NCBI GenBank assembly: GCA_039984715.1
Contig: JBDWUA010000008.1
Coordinates: 62,001-126,000, forward strand
Length of the DNA stretch: 64,000 nucleotides
DNA from: JABSSA01 sp039984715
GTDB taxonomy: Bacteria; Pseudomonadota; Alphaproteobacteria; Rhodobacterales; Rhodobacteraceae
Direction of reading: 5' to 3'
Shown: positions 1 to 8,393 of the stretch, piece after piece
Layout: the number at the start of each line of letters is the position of its first letter
Position numbering within the stretch: position 1 is the stretch's first letter
Notes under the pieces: generated by a model
Told to the model about the DNA's origin: nothing
Seen by the model: only the letters and a program-made list of their open reading frames with translations
Databases searched by the model: none
Program-made: the position numbers and the translations under genes

Positions 1-346
1 GACCTACTTTCGCAATCGTATCTTCACGAAGCGCACGACCAGCGTCCGTCAACCAAACGCATTTCGAACGACCATCCTCCGGGTTCGGGCGCATTTCAAT
101 CAGCCCCCTCTTTTCCAGAATTTTTAACGTATACGCCATGGATGTCTTGGGAGTCTGAAAGGCGTTGGCCATCGCCATCGGGGTTTGCCCGTCTCGCACG
201 CGCACAAGATGGTTAAGCACTGTAAAATGGGGGGCGATTAATTCATCAGGTAGACGGGCCTCTAGGGCGGTACGACTGAGCTGTGCAATGATCCCAATTT
301 CAGTCATTACCGCAAAAACAACACCAGCCGTATTTTCTTCTGTCAC
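1..346 (-). CDS. MarR-family transcriptional regulator (3' end outside window)
   Basis: Partial protein of about 115 visible residues; its C-terminus lies beyond the left edge. The visible part is a winged helix-turn-helix: an N-terminal dimerisation helix, a DNA-recognition helix region (FQTPKTSMAYTLKILEKRG) and the wing with the family signature NPEDGRSKCVWLTDAG. I choose the GTG start at 346 because it overlaps the TGA stop of the upstream flavoprotein gene (GTGA, 343-346) and follows a purine-rich AGGTCAGG; an in-frame ATG at 307 would remove the first helix. It is co-transcribed with, and translationally coupled to, the flavoprotein gene. The two palindromes at 1502-1547 are the likely operators, so autoregulation plus control of the divergent dehydrogenase gene is inferred. 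Some MarR proteins sense phenolic or oxidant signals; the ligand here is unknown. Confidence 0.85.
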   Translation of the reverse strand, partial: MTEENTAGVVFAVMTEIGIIAQLSRTALEARLPDELIAPHFTVLNHLVRVRDGQTPMAMANAFQTPKTSMAYTLKILEKRGLIEMRPNPEDGRSKCVWLTDAGRALREDTIAKVG

Positions 347-1488
347 CCTGACCTGACCTTCTTTTCTAACAACCATCGTGGGCTTTGGGCCACTTGCGGT
401 CCATATCCCAACCGACCCAACATTTGCACAACACCCCCACCCGACGCTAGTATCTGATGCGTCTTGTCATAAAGCGCGTTCATTTCCGGAAATTCCTGCA
501 ATGCTTGGCTCATTGGTTGAACCCCAAGACCGATTGAGGTGGCGGCAAGGTTCAAACGAACCCAGTCGCGCCCTGCCATTATTTGTTCGGCCCGAGAGTT
601 GCCAGGTGTGTTCAACCACACGTAAGCCATGCCCGACTGAGCGATCTTGCGCACCATGTCCAAGCCAGATTTGTAGGTGATGGAATTTACATCTATTGCG
701 TCTTCTCGTGAAAACAGCCCGGTCAGGCGCAGCGCTTCGAATTTTGCTCCGGTGAAATCAAGGCCGTCAGGATTCGCGTCAACTTCACGATGCCCTATCC
801 GAAAGAGGTCTACGCTTTCCTTATACGTTCGCGGCGTTTTGAATTCGATTTCAAACGCATCTGTCGTGATGTCACGCAATTCCTGAACAAACTTTTCCTC
901 ATTCGAAACTGCGACAGAGCTGCCGCGGATCACGGACGCAATCAACGCGTCCAAGGCATCTTGGTTGACGTGTTGTTGTAGATCGTAAGGTTCCTTTAAC
1001 GAACGACGCGCCAGAACATGATCAAACAACGCTGGCTCTGCTTGTTCATCTGACGGTTCAAATCGCGCGACCGCCACACAACGTTGATCAAGCTTGGTTT
1101 GATCATCGCCATCAGGGAACAACGACAGGGACACGTGATATCCTTCGTTCGCAGCGGCCATTGTCATCAATTCAAGGAAACACCCCAATCCCACAACGAT
1201 CTGTCGACTGAACGGGTCAGTGTGTGGCAATAACCGATCCGGGTCGACGTATAGCTCGACCTGACCGGGCGTACTCAAGTCCACAATCCAAGGCTGACGA
1301 TTATGCGGGTTCGGCGCAAGAATTGCGTAACTTAAGGCCACCATCCGTGGATCATCATACTGCCCCGCCTTGGCCCAAGGCTGAAGAGCGGTACGCGGCT
1401 TTTGCACAACGGCGTAGCTGGTTCCACCTGCAGCAAGAATTACACCGCCCCCCAAAATCCCAAGCGTCTTGCGTCGTGTCAATTTCAT
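343..1488 (-). CDS. Acg-type FMN-binding oxidoreductase with Tat signal
   Basis: Protein of 381 residues starting with a twin-arginine signal (LTRRKTLGILGGG) and a hydrophobic stretch, so it is probably exported folded with its cofactor by the Tat system or anchored in the membrane. The segment YAILAPNPHNRQPWIVDL resembles the nitroreductase-fold flavin-binding start seen in Acg-like proteins, and the C-terminal AGRDWVRLNLAATSIGLGVQPMSQ matches the conserved second half of that family. Acg relatives bind FMN, and some appear to sequester it rather than catalyse nitroreduction. It is the first gene of a two-gene unit with the MarR regulator, with a 4 bp overlap. The physiological substrate cannot be told from sequence. 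The family call is fairly sure, the function is not. Confidence 0.75.
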   Translation of the reverse strand: MKLTRRKTLGILGGGVILAAGGTSYAVVQKPRTALQPWAKAGQYDDPRMVALSYAILAPNPHNRQPWIVDLSTPGQVELYVDPDRLLPHTDPFSRQIVVGLGCFLELMTMAAANEGYHVSLSLFPDGDDQTKLDQRCVAVARFEPSDEQAEPALFDHVLARRSLKEPYDLQQHVNQDALDALIASVIRGSSVAVSNEEKFVQELRDITTDAFEIEFKTPRTYKESVDLFRIGHREVDANPDGLDFTGAKFEALRLTGLFSREDAIDVNSITYKSGLDMVRKIAQSGMAYVWLNTPGNSRAEQIMAGRDWVRLNLAATSIGLGVQPMSQALQEFPEMNALYDKTHQILASGGGVVQMLGRLGYGPQVAQSPRWLLEKKVRSG

Positions 1489-1501
1489 TGCTTCACTCCT
1501 T

Positions 1502-1547
1502 AGTGCGAATTCGAACTATACTTCTCAATATAGAACGATTTCGTACT
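1502..1547. promoter_or_regulatory. Two tandem MarR-type operator palindromes in a divergent promoter
   Basis: Two 16-bp imperfect palindromes, AGTGCGAATTCGAACT (1502-1517) and AGAACGATTTCGTACT (1532-1547), share the pattern AG-N2-CGA-N2-TCG-N2-CT. Their centres are 30 bp apart, close to three helical turns. The whole block 1500-1549 is itself an inverted repeat with 21-bp arms (17 of 21 positions match). It lies between the start codons of the flavoprotein gene and the lactate dehydrogenase gene. The position and symmetry fit two regulator dimers bound on one DNA face, most simply the MarR protein encoded in this locus. Confidence 0.65.
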
Positions 1548-1636
1548 AAACAAGTTTTTTCTCACCAATATCGAATGCCCATTGCGCCCACTTTGCCAAA
1601 TTGGTAATCATTCCTTACCAAAATGAGGATATTGCA

Positions 1637-2806
1637 GTGCCCACCATTACTGAAATCGAGGACTTACGCCGCATTTACGAACGTCGTGTGCCACGGATGT
1701 TCTACGATTATGCTGAATCAGGCAGCTGGACCGAACAAACGTTTCGCGAAAATTCCTCGGATTTCGACAAGATCAGGCTGCGCCAACGGGTGGCCGTGGA
1801 TATGTCGGGCCGCTCGACTGCTGGACAAATGATTGGGCAAGACGTCGCCATGCCCGTTGCCTTGGCCCCTGTTGGCATCACCGGCATGCAACACGCTGAT
1901 GGCGAGATGAAGACAGCGCGTGCGGCGGAACAATTTGGCGTGCCTTTCACGCTGTCCACGATGTCGATTAATTCGATCGAGGACGTCGCTTCGTACACGT
2001 CTGCGCCCTTTTGGTTTCAACTATACGCAATGCGCGATACCGATTTCACGTCGCGCTTGATCCAAAGGGCCAAAGACGCAAAATGCGCTGCTTTGGTCAT
2101 CACGCTTGATCTTCAAATTTTGGGACAACGCCACAAAGATCTCAAAAACGGTCTATCCGCCCCACCCAAACTGACGCCACGTACGATTGCCAATCTGGCC
2201 ACGAAATGGAGCTGGGGCCTTGAGATGCTATCGGCTAAACGCCGTACATTCGGGAACATCGTCGGCCATGCCAAAGGGGTCACAGACACCTCGCAATTGC
2301 ATTCATGGACGGCAGAACAATTTGACCCGGCTTTGGATTGGAAAAAGGTCGAAAACCTCATGAATGAATGGGGTGGAAAAGTGATCCTGAAAGGTATCCT
2401 TGATGCCGAAGACGCCAAGATGGCAGCCAAGCTGGGGGCTGATGCCATCATCGTATCCAATCACGGCGGTCGGCAGTTGGACGGCGCGCTGAGTTCGATC
2501 CGAGTATTGCCATCAATAATGGACGCCGTCGGTGACAAGGTTGAAGTTCACCTTGATGGCGGCATTCGGTCCGGTCAGGACGTGTTGAAAGCACTGGCAT
2601 TGGGCGCAACAGGTACGCATATCGGTCGCGCATTTATCTATGGATTAGGTGCGATGGGACAAAAAGGCGTCACCAAAGCGCTGGAAGTCATCCACAAAGA
2701 GCTCGACACTACGATGGCCTTGTGCGGTGAAACCAAAGCGTCGGATTTAGGGCGTCAAAACCTGTTGGTCCCCGAAGATTTTGAAGGACGCTGGCAGTCA
2801 AATTGA
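1637..2806 (+). CDS. lldD: FMN-dependent L-lactate dehydrogenase (alpha-hydroxy-acid oxidase family)
   Basis: Protein of 389 residues, the normal length for this family of membrane-associated FMN enzymes that oxidise L-lactate or related 2-hydroxy acids to 2-oxo acids, passing electrons to the quinone pool. The TIM-barrel signature is present: the active-site histidine motif SNHGGRQLDG, and the FMN phosphate site DGGIRSGQDVLKALALGA followed by IGRAF. The start chosen is GTG at 1637, which has GAGG eight bases upstream and gives the typical N-terminus VPTITEIEDLRRIYERR; a longer reading from 1601 adds a non-conserved extension. The gene faces the MarR-flavoprotein operon across the paired operators, suggesting shared control. 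Glycolate or mandelate oxidation is possible, but the N-terminal half looks most like the lactate enzyme. Confidence 0.88.
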   Translation: MPTITEIEDLRRIYERRVPRMFYDYAESGSWTEQTFRENSSDFDKIRLRQRVAVDMSGRSTAGQMIGQDVAMPVALAPVGITGMQHADGEMKTARAAEQFGVPFTLSTMSINSIEDVASYTSAPFWFQLYAMRDTDFTSRLIQRAKDAKCAALVITLDLQILGQRHKDLKNGLSAPPKLTPRTIANLATKWSWGLEMLSAKRRTFGNIVGHAKGVTDTSQLHSWTAEQFDPALDWKKVENLMNEWGGKVILKGILDAEDAKMAAKLGADAIIVSNHGGRQLDGALSSIRVLPSIMDAVGDKVEVHLDGGIRSGQDVLKALALGATGTHIGRAFIYGLGAMGQKGVTKALEVIHKELDTTMALCGETKASDLGRQNLLVPEDFEGRWQSN

Positions 2807-2814
2807 ATGTTCTC

Positions 2815-2843
2815 GGTGGCCGCGGGTATTGCCCCGCGCCACC
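2815..2843. terminator. Hairpin between convergent genes
   Basis: GGTGGC-C-GCGGG pairs with CCCGC-GCCACC around a short loop, with one bulged base. It sits in the 38-bp gap between two converging genes and probably terminates both. The T-run is weak on either side. Confidence 0.55.
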
Positions 2844-2844
2844 T

Positions 2845-4263
2845 TTAGCTGGATCGAAGAACAGCGCCGGGATTCATGATGCCTTTGGGGTCTAGGGCTT
2901 CTTTTAACGCACGCATAACCGTCAATTTGGTCGGATCTGCGTATCGTTCCAGATCATCCACCTTCAGACGCCCGACACCATGCTCAGCGCTGATCGAGCC
3001 GCCAAATTCATGAGCCAAATCATGTACAATACGCTTGACCTCATCCCGTTCGGCCACGTGATCAGCCCGCGATTTCCCGATCACTGGAAACACGTTGTAA
3101 TGCAGGTTCCCGTCCCCCACATGCCCAAAACAATTGATACGAAACGACCCCAGTTTCGCGAGGGCTTCACCGCCTTTGGTGATAAAATCCGGGATTGCAC
3201 TTAATGGAACCGAGATATCGTGGCTGGAAATGGATCCAACCCGCCTGTTTCCTTCCGGAATATGTTCCCTCACCGACCAGAAATCCGCGCGCTGCTGTTC
3301 GCTTTGTGCGATCAAGCCGTCACTTACAAGACCCTCGGCAACCGCACGCGTGAACAGGTTTTCCAATTGATCCGCCGGATCCAAACCTGCAGGCAAGCCC
3401 ACGTCGATCAACACGCTCCATTCGGGCGTTTCGTCCCAAGGATTTCGAATATCGACCTTTGTTTCTTTCAGAAAATCCAAACCCTGGCGATGCATCAGTT
3501 CAAATGCCGAAATCCCTTCTCCCATCTGATCGCGAGCCATACTTAACAATGACAAAGCCGCTTTGGGGTCTTTCACCGCCATCATTGCGGTGCCTTGACC
3601 CACAGGTCGCGCATAAAGCTTGAGAGCGGCGGCTGTGATGACGCCCAAAGTGCCTTCGGCTCCGATCAACAAATTGCGCAAATCATAGCCTGTGTTGTCT
3701 TTGCGCAAACGGCTAAGCCCATGATAGATATCGCCGTTTGGCAATACCGCTTCGATCCCAAGGCACAAGTCCCGTGCATTGCCATAGCGCAACACACCTG
3801 TTCCACCCGCATTGGTGGCCAGCAATCCGCCAACCCGTGCAGATCCTTCAGATGCCAAGGATAATGGGAACAACCGGCCCGCCGATTCAGCTGCTTGTTG
3901 TACATCCGCCAAAATCACACCGGCACCTGCCAGCAATACGTTTTCCTCTGGATAAACGGCGCTGATCTGGTTCAGCCGCTCAACGGACAAGATCAACGGG
4001 ACAGCACCGTCCGCCAATATCTGACCACCGACTAGGCCCGTACCGCCGGCATAAGGCACCACCGCGACATTCAGCTCATGGGCCAGCCTTACAATCGTTG
4101 CGACCTCTTGGGTATTGCGCGGGCGCGCAAGCAGCCCCCCTTGCCCGGCCCAGCGTCCACGAGGTTCTTCCAGATATTTTGCATCCGGTACATCAAAACG
4201 ATCCGCAGGCAGAATTTGGCGAAAACGGTCTGCTAGCTCAGCAGTAAGGGAAACACATGTCAT
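2845..4263 (-). CDS. FAD-linked oxidase of the GlcD / D-lactate dehydrogenase type
   Basis: Protein of about 472 residues with the two-domain layout of the GlcD/DLD family. The N-terminal PCMH-type FAD-binding domain includes PYAGGTGLVGGQ, the FAD pyrophosphate stretch GLLATNAGGTGVLRYG, and LLIGAEGTLGVIT. The C-terminal FAD-oxidase domain carries the metal-binding motif CFGHVGDGNLHYN and ends with the usual EHGVGR and DPKGIMNPG. It oxidises a D-2-hydroxy acid such as D-lactate, glycolate or 2-hydroxyglutarate; the substrate cannot be decided from sequence. Start: ATG at 4263 gives the best N-terminus. A TTG at 4290 in frame is possible and neither has a strong ribosome site. It converges on the lactate dehydrogenase gene, so both lactate stereoisomers may be handled at this locus. 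Confidence 0.82.
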   Translation of the reverse strand: MTCVSLTAELADRFRQILPADRFDVPDAKYLEEPRGRWAGQGGLLARPRNTQEVATIVRLAHELNVAVVPYAGGTGLVGGQILADGAVPLILSVERLNQISAVYPEENVLLAGAGVILADVQQAAESAGRLFPLSLASEGSARVGGLLATNAGGTGVLRYGNARDLCLGIEAVLPNGDIYHGLSRLRKDNTGYDLRNLLIGAEGTLGVITAAALKLYARPVGQGTAMMAVKDPKAALSLLSMARDQMGEGISAFELMHRQGLDFLKETKVDIRNPWDETPEWSVLIDVGLPAGLDPADQLENLFTRAVAEGLVSDGLIAQSEQQRADFWSVREHIPEGNRRVGSISSHDISVPLSAIPDFITKGGEALAKLGSFRINCFGHVGDGNLHYNVFPVIGKSRADHVAERDEVKRIVHDLAHEFGGSISAEHGVGRLKVDDLERYADPTKLTVMRALKEALDPKGIMNPGAVLRSS

Positions 4264-4300
4264 TTTTCTGGTGAACCAGATACCTGCCAAAAGGACAAGG

Positions 4301-5119
4301 TCACTCTGACAACCACGCCGGTTGCAAAACCATTATCGTTGGTCGCGACGGCAGACGCGCGCGCGATACATCCAATACTGGACCACCGACCTGAACCACC
4401 GAAAAGTCATCTGACATCCCACGCAGGAACGCACCAAGCGTACCTTCCCCAAACCAATGCATTGGGATCACAATAGATGATCGCAAACGTCCAATCACAC
4501 GCATCATCGTCGGCAAATCCAAACTGGACCCACCGTCAACAGCGGCCATGACAACATCCAACCGGCCCAAGGCGGCGTATTGTTCATCCGAGGGTTCGTG
4601 ATGCAAATGGCCCAAGTGACCAATACACAGGCCCGCCACTTCGAAAACAAAGATCGAATTGCCTTTGGATTCAGACTCTGAAAATTGGGATCGTATGTCA
4701 GTGGACACGTTGCGAATAAGCACTTCGCCCAGGTCAAGATTATGTTTGATCCCCTGCCCGAAAGGTCCCCAACCGGGTAAAACATGGGATATGGCAGGAT
4801 CGGGATTTGGGGTCCAATGTGTACCATGGGCATGGTTCATCGTGACAACATCCGCGATCATTGGAGCCGTGCCAAGAAAGCCTGGGAAATCCGTGACCAT
4901 ATTCAAACCGCCGGCCGTTCGGATCAGAAATGCGGAATGGGTGATATAGTGAATGCGCACCGTTTCATCTGCGACAGATGTATCCCAACTGGCTTTGTGA
5001 ACGAATTCGGCCTTCGGGACAGCATCCGCAAGTGCAAGACAATGGCTTGGAGTACGCTCTTGCGCGGCAACTGCGACGGGCAAAAGCAAAACGAAAAGGA
5101 CTGTAATGATCATGCGCAT
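4301..5119 (-). CDS. Secreted metallo-beta-lactamase-fold protein with altered metal ligands
   Basis: Protein of 272 residues with a clear signal peptide (hydrophobic residues 4-18, then AVAAQ). The fold is recognised from ITHSAFLIRTAGGLNMVTDF, a motif HAHGTH near residues 96-101, and GHLGHLHHEPSDEQYAALG followed by IVIPMHW, an arrangement like UlaG-type lactonases and hydrolases. In canonical members the first motif is HxHxDH and the second contains LGD; here the first aspartate is Thr and the second motif has His in place of Asp. The histidines are kept, so one metal site may survive while the other is changed. It lies just upstream of, and on the same strand as, the FAD oxidase. The substrate is unknown. 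Confidence 0.7.
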   Translation of the reverse strand: MRMIITVLFVLLLPVAVAAQERTPSHCLALADAVPKAEFVHKASWDTSVADETVRIHYITHSAFLIRTAGGLNMVTDFPGFLGTAPMIADVVTMNHAHGTHWTPNPDPAISHVLPGWGPFGQGIKHNLDLGEVLIRNVSTDIRSQFSESESKGNSIFVFEVAGLCIGHLGHLHHEPSDEQYAALGRLDVVMAAVDGGSSLDLPTMMRVIGRLRSSIVIPMHWFGEGTLGAFLRGMSDDFSVVQVGGPVLDVSRARLPSRPTIMVLQPAWLSE

Positions 5120-5157
5120 GAGATCATAATTAGACCTTTAGCGCGACTTGACTAGTC

Positions 5158-5742
5158 CTAACCTGCTTCAGTTTTCCCACGCCGGTCAGATCTGAGTGAG
5201 GCATAAAGCACATGTGTCCGCCAACGCCCATCAATCTGTAGATAGCTTTGCGCGACACCTTCATACTTGAAAGTGCTCTTTTCCAACAATCCACGAGACG
5301 GCGTATTTTCAGGAAGGCACGCCGCTTCGATCCGGCTGAGATCAAGCCGCGTGAAGGCATGATGAACCACGGCATGAATGGCTTCGCGCATGAAACCTTG
5401 CCGAGAAAAAGCAGCGCCTGTCCAATATCCTAACGTGCCTGATTGCGCAGGACCGCGCCGAATATTGTCGAGCGTTATGGCCCCAAGCAGCGCCTGATCA
5501 TTGCGACGTATCAGAAACAACGGCATCGCCGTGCCATTAGAGATCGATCGTTGCGCCCAATACACCCGGTTCGTAAACGCCTTACGGCTGAGATGATCGG
5601 CGGCCCAGCTTGGCTCCCAAGGGGTCAGATGCTCAAAAGAGCTTTGGCGCAAGGATGTCCAAGTTCGAAAATCGGAATGCACAGGTGGGCGCAATGTCAT
5701 GCGCTCGGTTTCTATGCGCAGTTTGCGACGGGCCAGCAACAT
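5158..5742 (-). CDS. GNAT acetyltransferase, RimJ/RimL-like
   Basis: Protein of 194 residues with the RimJ/RimL pattern: an N-terminal TERMTLRPPVHSDFRTWTSLR, a central strand LLGAITLDNIRRG, and the acetyl-CoA loop region GYWTGAAFSRQGFMREA. Members of this group acetylate the N-terminal amino group of proteins or small molecules. The protein substrate, if any, cannot be named. The start ATG at 5742 overlaps by one base the TGA of the upstream M16 peptidase gene (TGATG), so the two are translationally coupled; this pairing is common in the Rhodobacteraceae cox-thrC neighbourhood. Confidence 0.82.
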   Translation of the reverse strand: MLLARRKLRIETERMTLRPPVHSDFRTWTSLRQSSFEHLTPWEPSWAADHLSRKAFTNRVYWAQRSISNGTAMPLFLIRRNDQALLGAITLDNIRRGPAQSGTLGYWTGAAFSRQGFMREAIHAVVHHAFTRLDLSRIEAACLPENTPSRGLLEKSTFKYEGVAQSYLQIDGRWRTHVLYASLRSDRRGKTEAG

Positions 5743-7004
5743 CAGGCGGCGCGCCTCTCCTGTAGAGTTTCAAGAGCAGGCGCCCCATCAACCGGACCAT
5801 AAAGCGCTAGCGCCGCTGGGGCCTGCGTTGCGATATGTTCTGCAAAGTCCCGCACCATCCCGAGATTGACGGCATCGATCCGTTCAACCGTTTCGTCCAA
5901 TGTCGGCACCCGGTCCCAAATCTGAACAAGCCGCGCCAAACGTTCTGCCCGGCTGGACGGGCTTTCCAGCCCCATCAAAAGACCTGCTTTCATCTGAGTG
6001 CGGGCACGTGCGACCTCTTCAATTGTCAGCGTCCCGACTGTTCGCTTCATCTCGTCTATGGTCAGCGTTGCCAGATCATGCAGCTGATCCGCCGATGTCC
6101 CCGCATAAATGGTCGTTAGCCCAGTATCGGCATACGCCCCCGCTTGGGCAAAGATCGAATAACACAGCCCGCGGTTTTCACGGATTTCTTGGAACAACCG
6201 ACTGGACATGCCACCGCCCAAAACGCTTGCGTAAATTTGCGATGTGTAAATCCGTTCGTCGCGATACCCGGGACTTTCAAACGCCAACGCAAAATGGGCC
6301 TGCTCTAGGGATTTATGTTCGCGGATTTCACCGCCACCAAAGCGCGCCGGAACAATAGAGGGCGACGTGCGCGGCACCATTTCGCCAAACAATTTTTCCG
6401 CCGTCCGGCAGATTTCGTCGTGATCAATGGCACCCGCAGCCGACAAGATCATTTGGTCCGGGCCATAGTGATTATTCACAAAGGAAGACAAATCTTGGCG
6501 TTTAAACTGCGCAACGCGTTCAGACGGGCCCAATATAGTGCGCCCCAATGGCTGTTCTGGAAAGGCGCGTTCCTGCAACCAGTCAAAGATAACGTCATCA
6601 GGGGTATCAAGCGCTTGGCCGATCTCTTGCAAAATCACACCGCGCTCGATCTCGATCTCATTGGAATCAAACACGGGGTTCAACAGAATGTCTGCAACCA
6701 CGTCCAATGCCAAAGCCACGTCATCTTGTAATACACGTGCGTAATAGGCCGTGACTTCGCGGCTGGTATAGGCGTTGATGTATCCCCCAACGTCTTCAAT
6801 TGCTTCCGCAATTTGCAAAGCAGAACGCCGTTTGGTTCCCTTGAACGCCATATGTTCAAGGAAATGCGCGATTCCGTTTTCTTCTGGACGTTCATGGCGC
6901 GCACCTGCGCCGACCCAAATACCAATGGCTGCAGAGGACAGGCTTGGCATGTGTTCCGTCACAATGCGAAAGCCGTTCTGAAGCGTGTGTTGTTGCGTTG
7001 TCAC
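5742..7004 (-). CDS. M16-family zinc metallopeptidase (processing-peptidase-like)
   Basis: Protein of 420 residues with the inverted zinc motif HFLEHMAFKGT (HxxEH) near residues 43-47 and the downstream glutamate region (EIERGVILQEI). The second half has the typical inactive repeat with the Gly-rich GGGMSSRLFQEIRENRGLCY segment. The family includes the mitochondrial processing peptidase beta subunit and bacterial peptidases that degrade short peptides. There is no signal peptide, so it is cytoplasmic or periplasm-facing by an unknown route. Its start overlaps the thrC stop by 4 bp (ATGA). Confidence 0.88.
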   Translation of the reverse strand: MTTQQHTLQNGFRIVTEHMPSLSSAAIGIWVGAGARHERPEENGIAHFLEHMAFKGTKRRSALQIAEAIEDVGGYINAYTSREVTAYYARVLQDDVALALDVVADILLNPVFDSNEIEIERGVILQEIGQALDTPDDVIFDWLQERAFPEQPLGRTILGPSERVAQFKRQDLSSFVNNHYGPDQMILSAAGAIDHDEICRTAEKLFGEMVPRTSPSIVPARFGGGEIREHKSLEQAHFALAFESPGYRDERIYTSQIYASVLGGGMSSRLFQEIRENRGLCYSIFAQAGAYADTGLTTIYAGTSADQLHDLATLTIDEMKRTVGTLTIEEVARARTQMKAGLLMGLESPSSRAERLARLVQIWDRVPTLDETVERIDAVNLGMVRDFAEHIATQAPAALALYGPVDGAPALETLQERRAA

Positions 7005-8389
7005 GTGCGTCTGTTTTCCTTGATATGAGCTTCAAGCGCTGCCAGATCATTACTGATCCGCGTTACCCGTTCCGAGCGTTCATACAGGTCAGCCATCCGT
7101 GTTGGAAGGGGCGGATGCACACCTGTCGCTGCTTCGACCGCTGCCGGGAATTTTGCGGGATGCGCAGTGGCCAGCGTGATCATTGGAATGCCGGCCTTGC
7201 GATGTTCATCCGCGACTTTCACGCCGACTGCGGAATGCGGGCATAACAATTCCCCACTCGCGGCAAGGCATCGCGCTATTTCTGCGCGCGTCTCGTCTTC
7301 GTTAGCGCGCCCAGAAACGTAATGATCCTGCAATGTTTCCATCGCACCCTGACTGACGTCAAACCCGCCAGCATTCAATTCTTCCATCAATTGCGCCACC
7401 GCACCTCCATCGCGCCCATAAGCATCAAACAAGGCACGTTCAAAATTCGAACTGACCTGAATGTCCATTGATGGGCTGATCGACGGGATCGTTGCGCCTT
7501 TGTGATATCCCTGCCCTGACAAGCAGCGATGCAGAATATCATTCTGGTTTGTGGCCACGACAAGTTGGCGGATTGGTAAACCCATACGCTTGGCCAGATA
7601 GCCTGCAAAGATGTCCCCAAAATTTCCAGTGGGCACTGTGAAGTCGACCGAACGATGTGGCGCACCCACAGCAACTGCTGATGAAAAGTAATAGACAATC
7701 TGCGCCAGAACACGGGCAAAGTTGATCGAATTGACCCCGGCCAGCCCGACTTCATCCCGGAACGCGAAGTCATTGAACATGTCTTTCAAGCGCGCCTGAC
7801 AATCGTCAAAGTCACCTTCAAGGGCCAAGGCGTGCACATTGGATTCCGACGGGGTCGTCATTTGCCGTCGCTGTACTTCGCTGACACGACCATGCGGATA
7901 CAGAATAAACACATCCACGTTCTCAAGCCCCTTGAACGCATCGATGGCCGCGCTACCTGTGTCCCCTGACGTGGCACCTACAATCGTCACCCGTCGGCCC
8001 GAACGCGCCAATGCGGTCTGAAACAACTGTCCGATCAATTGCATCGCGAAATCTTTGAACGCCAAAGTTGGGCCGTGGAACAATTCAAGCAAGAAATGCC
8101 CTTGATCCAATTGCTTCAAAGGTGCGCGTGCTGCGTGACCAAACCCGGCATAAGCCCGTTCAATGCAGTCGCGAAATTCCGTTTCGCTGAACGTGCCCTG
8201 CACAAACGGCCACATCACCCGAAAGGCGATGTCTTCATAAGGCAAACCTTCCAGCCCCGAGATCTCAGCATGTGACATCGCAGGAATGGTTTCCGGCACA
8301 TAAAGCCCGCCATCACGCGCCAGCCCGGTCAGCATAGTGTCTTCGAAAGTCAGGTGCGGAGCGGTTCCGCGGGTCGAGATATATTGCAT
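7001..8389 (-). CDS. thrC: Threonine synthase
   Basis: Protein of 462 residues, the length of the long (class I) bacterial threonine synthases. It converts O-phosphohomoserine and water to threonine and phosphate, the last step of threonine synthesis. The N-terminal MQYISTRGTAPHLTFEDTML is diagnostic. The pyridoxal-phosphate lysine lies in GPTLAFKDFAMQ, and the phosphate-binding loop is GATSGDTGSAAI. It begins four bases after the SURF1 stop and overlaps the peptidase gene at its own end, so it is co-transcribed with the tail of the cytochrome oxidase operon. Confidence 0.95.
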   Translation of the reverse strand: MQYISTRGTAPHLTFEDTMLTGLARDGGLYVPETIPAMSHAEISGLEGLPYEDIAFRVMWPFVQGTFSETEFRDCIERAYAGFGHAARAPLKQLDQGHFLLELFHGPTLAFKDFAMQLIGQLFQTALARSGRRVTIVGATSGDTGSAAIDAFKGLENVDVFILYPHGRVSEVQRRQMTTPSESNVHALALEGDFDDCQARLKDMFNDFAFRDEVGLAGVNSINFARVLAQIVYYFSSAVAVGAPHRSVDFTVPTGNFGDIFAGYLAKRMGLPIRQLVVATNQNDILHRCLSGQGYHKGATIPSISPSMDIQVSSNFERALFDAYGRDGGAVAQLMEELNAGGFDVSQGAMETLQDHYVSGRANEDETRAEIARCLAASGELLCPHSAVGVKVADEHRKAGIPMITLATAHPAKFPAAVEAATGVHPPLPTRMADLYERSERVTRISNDLAALEAHIKENRRT

Positions 8390-8393
8390 GTGT

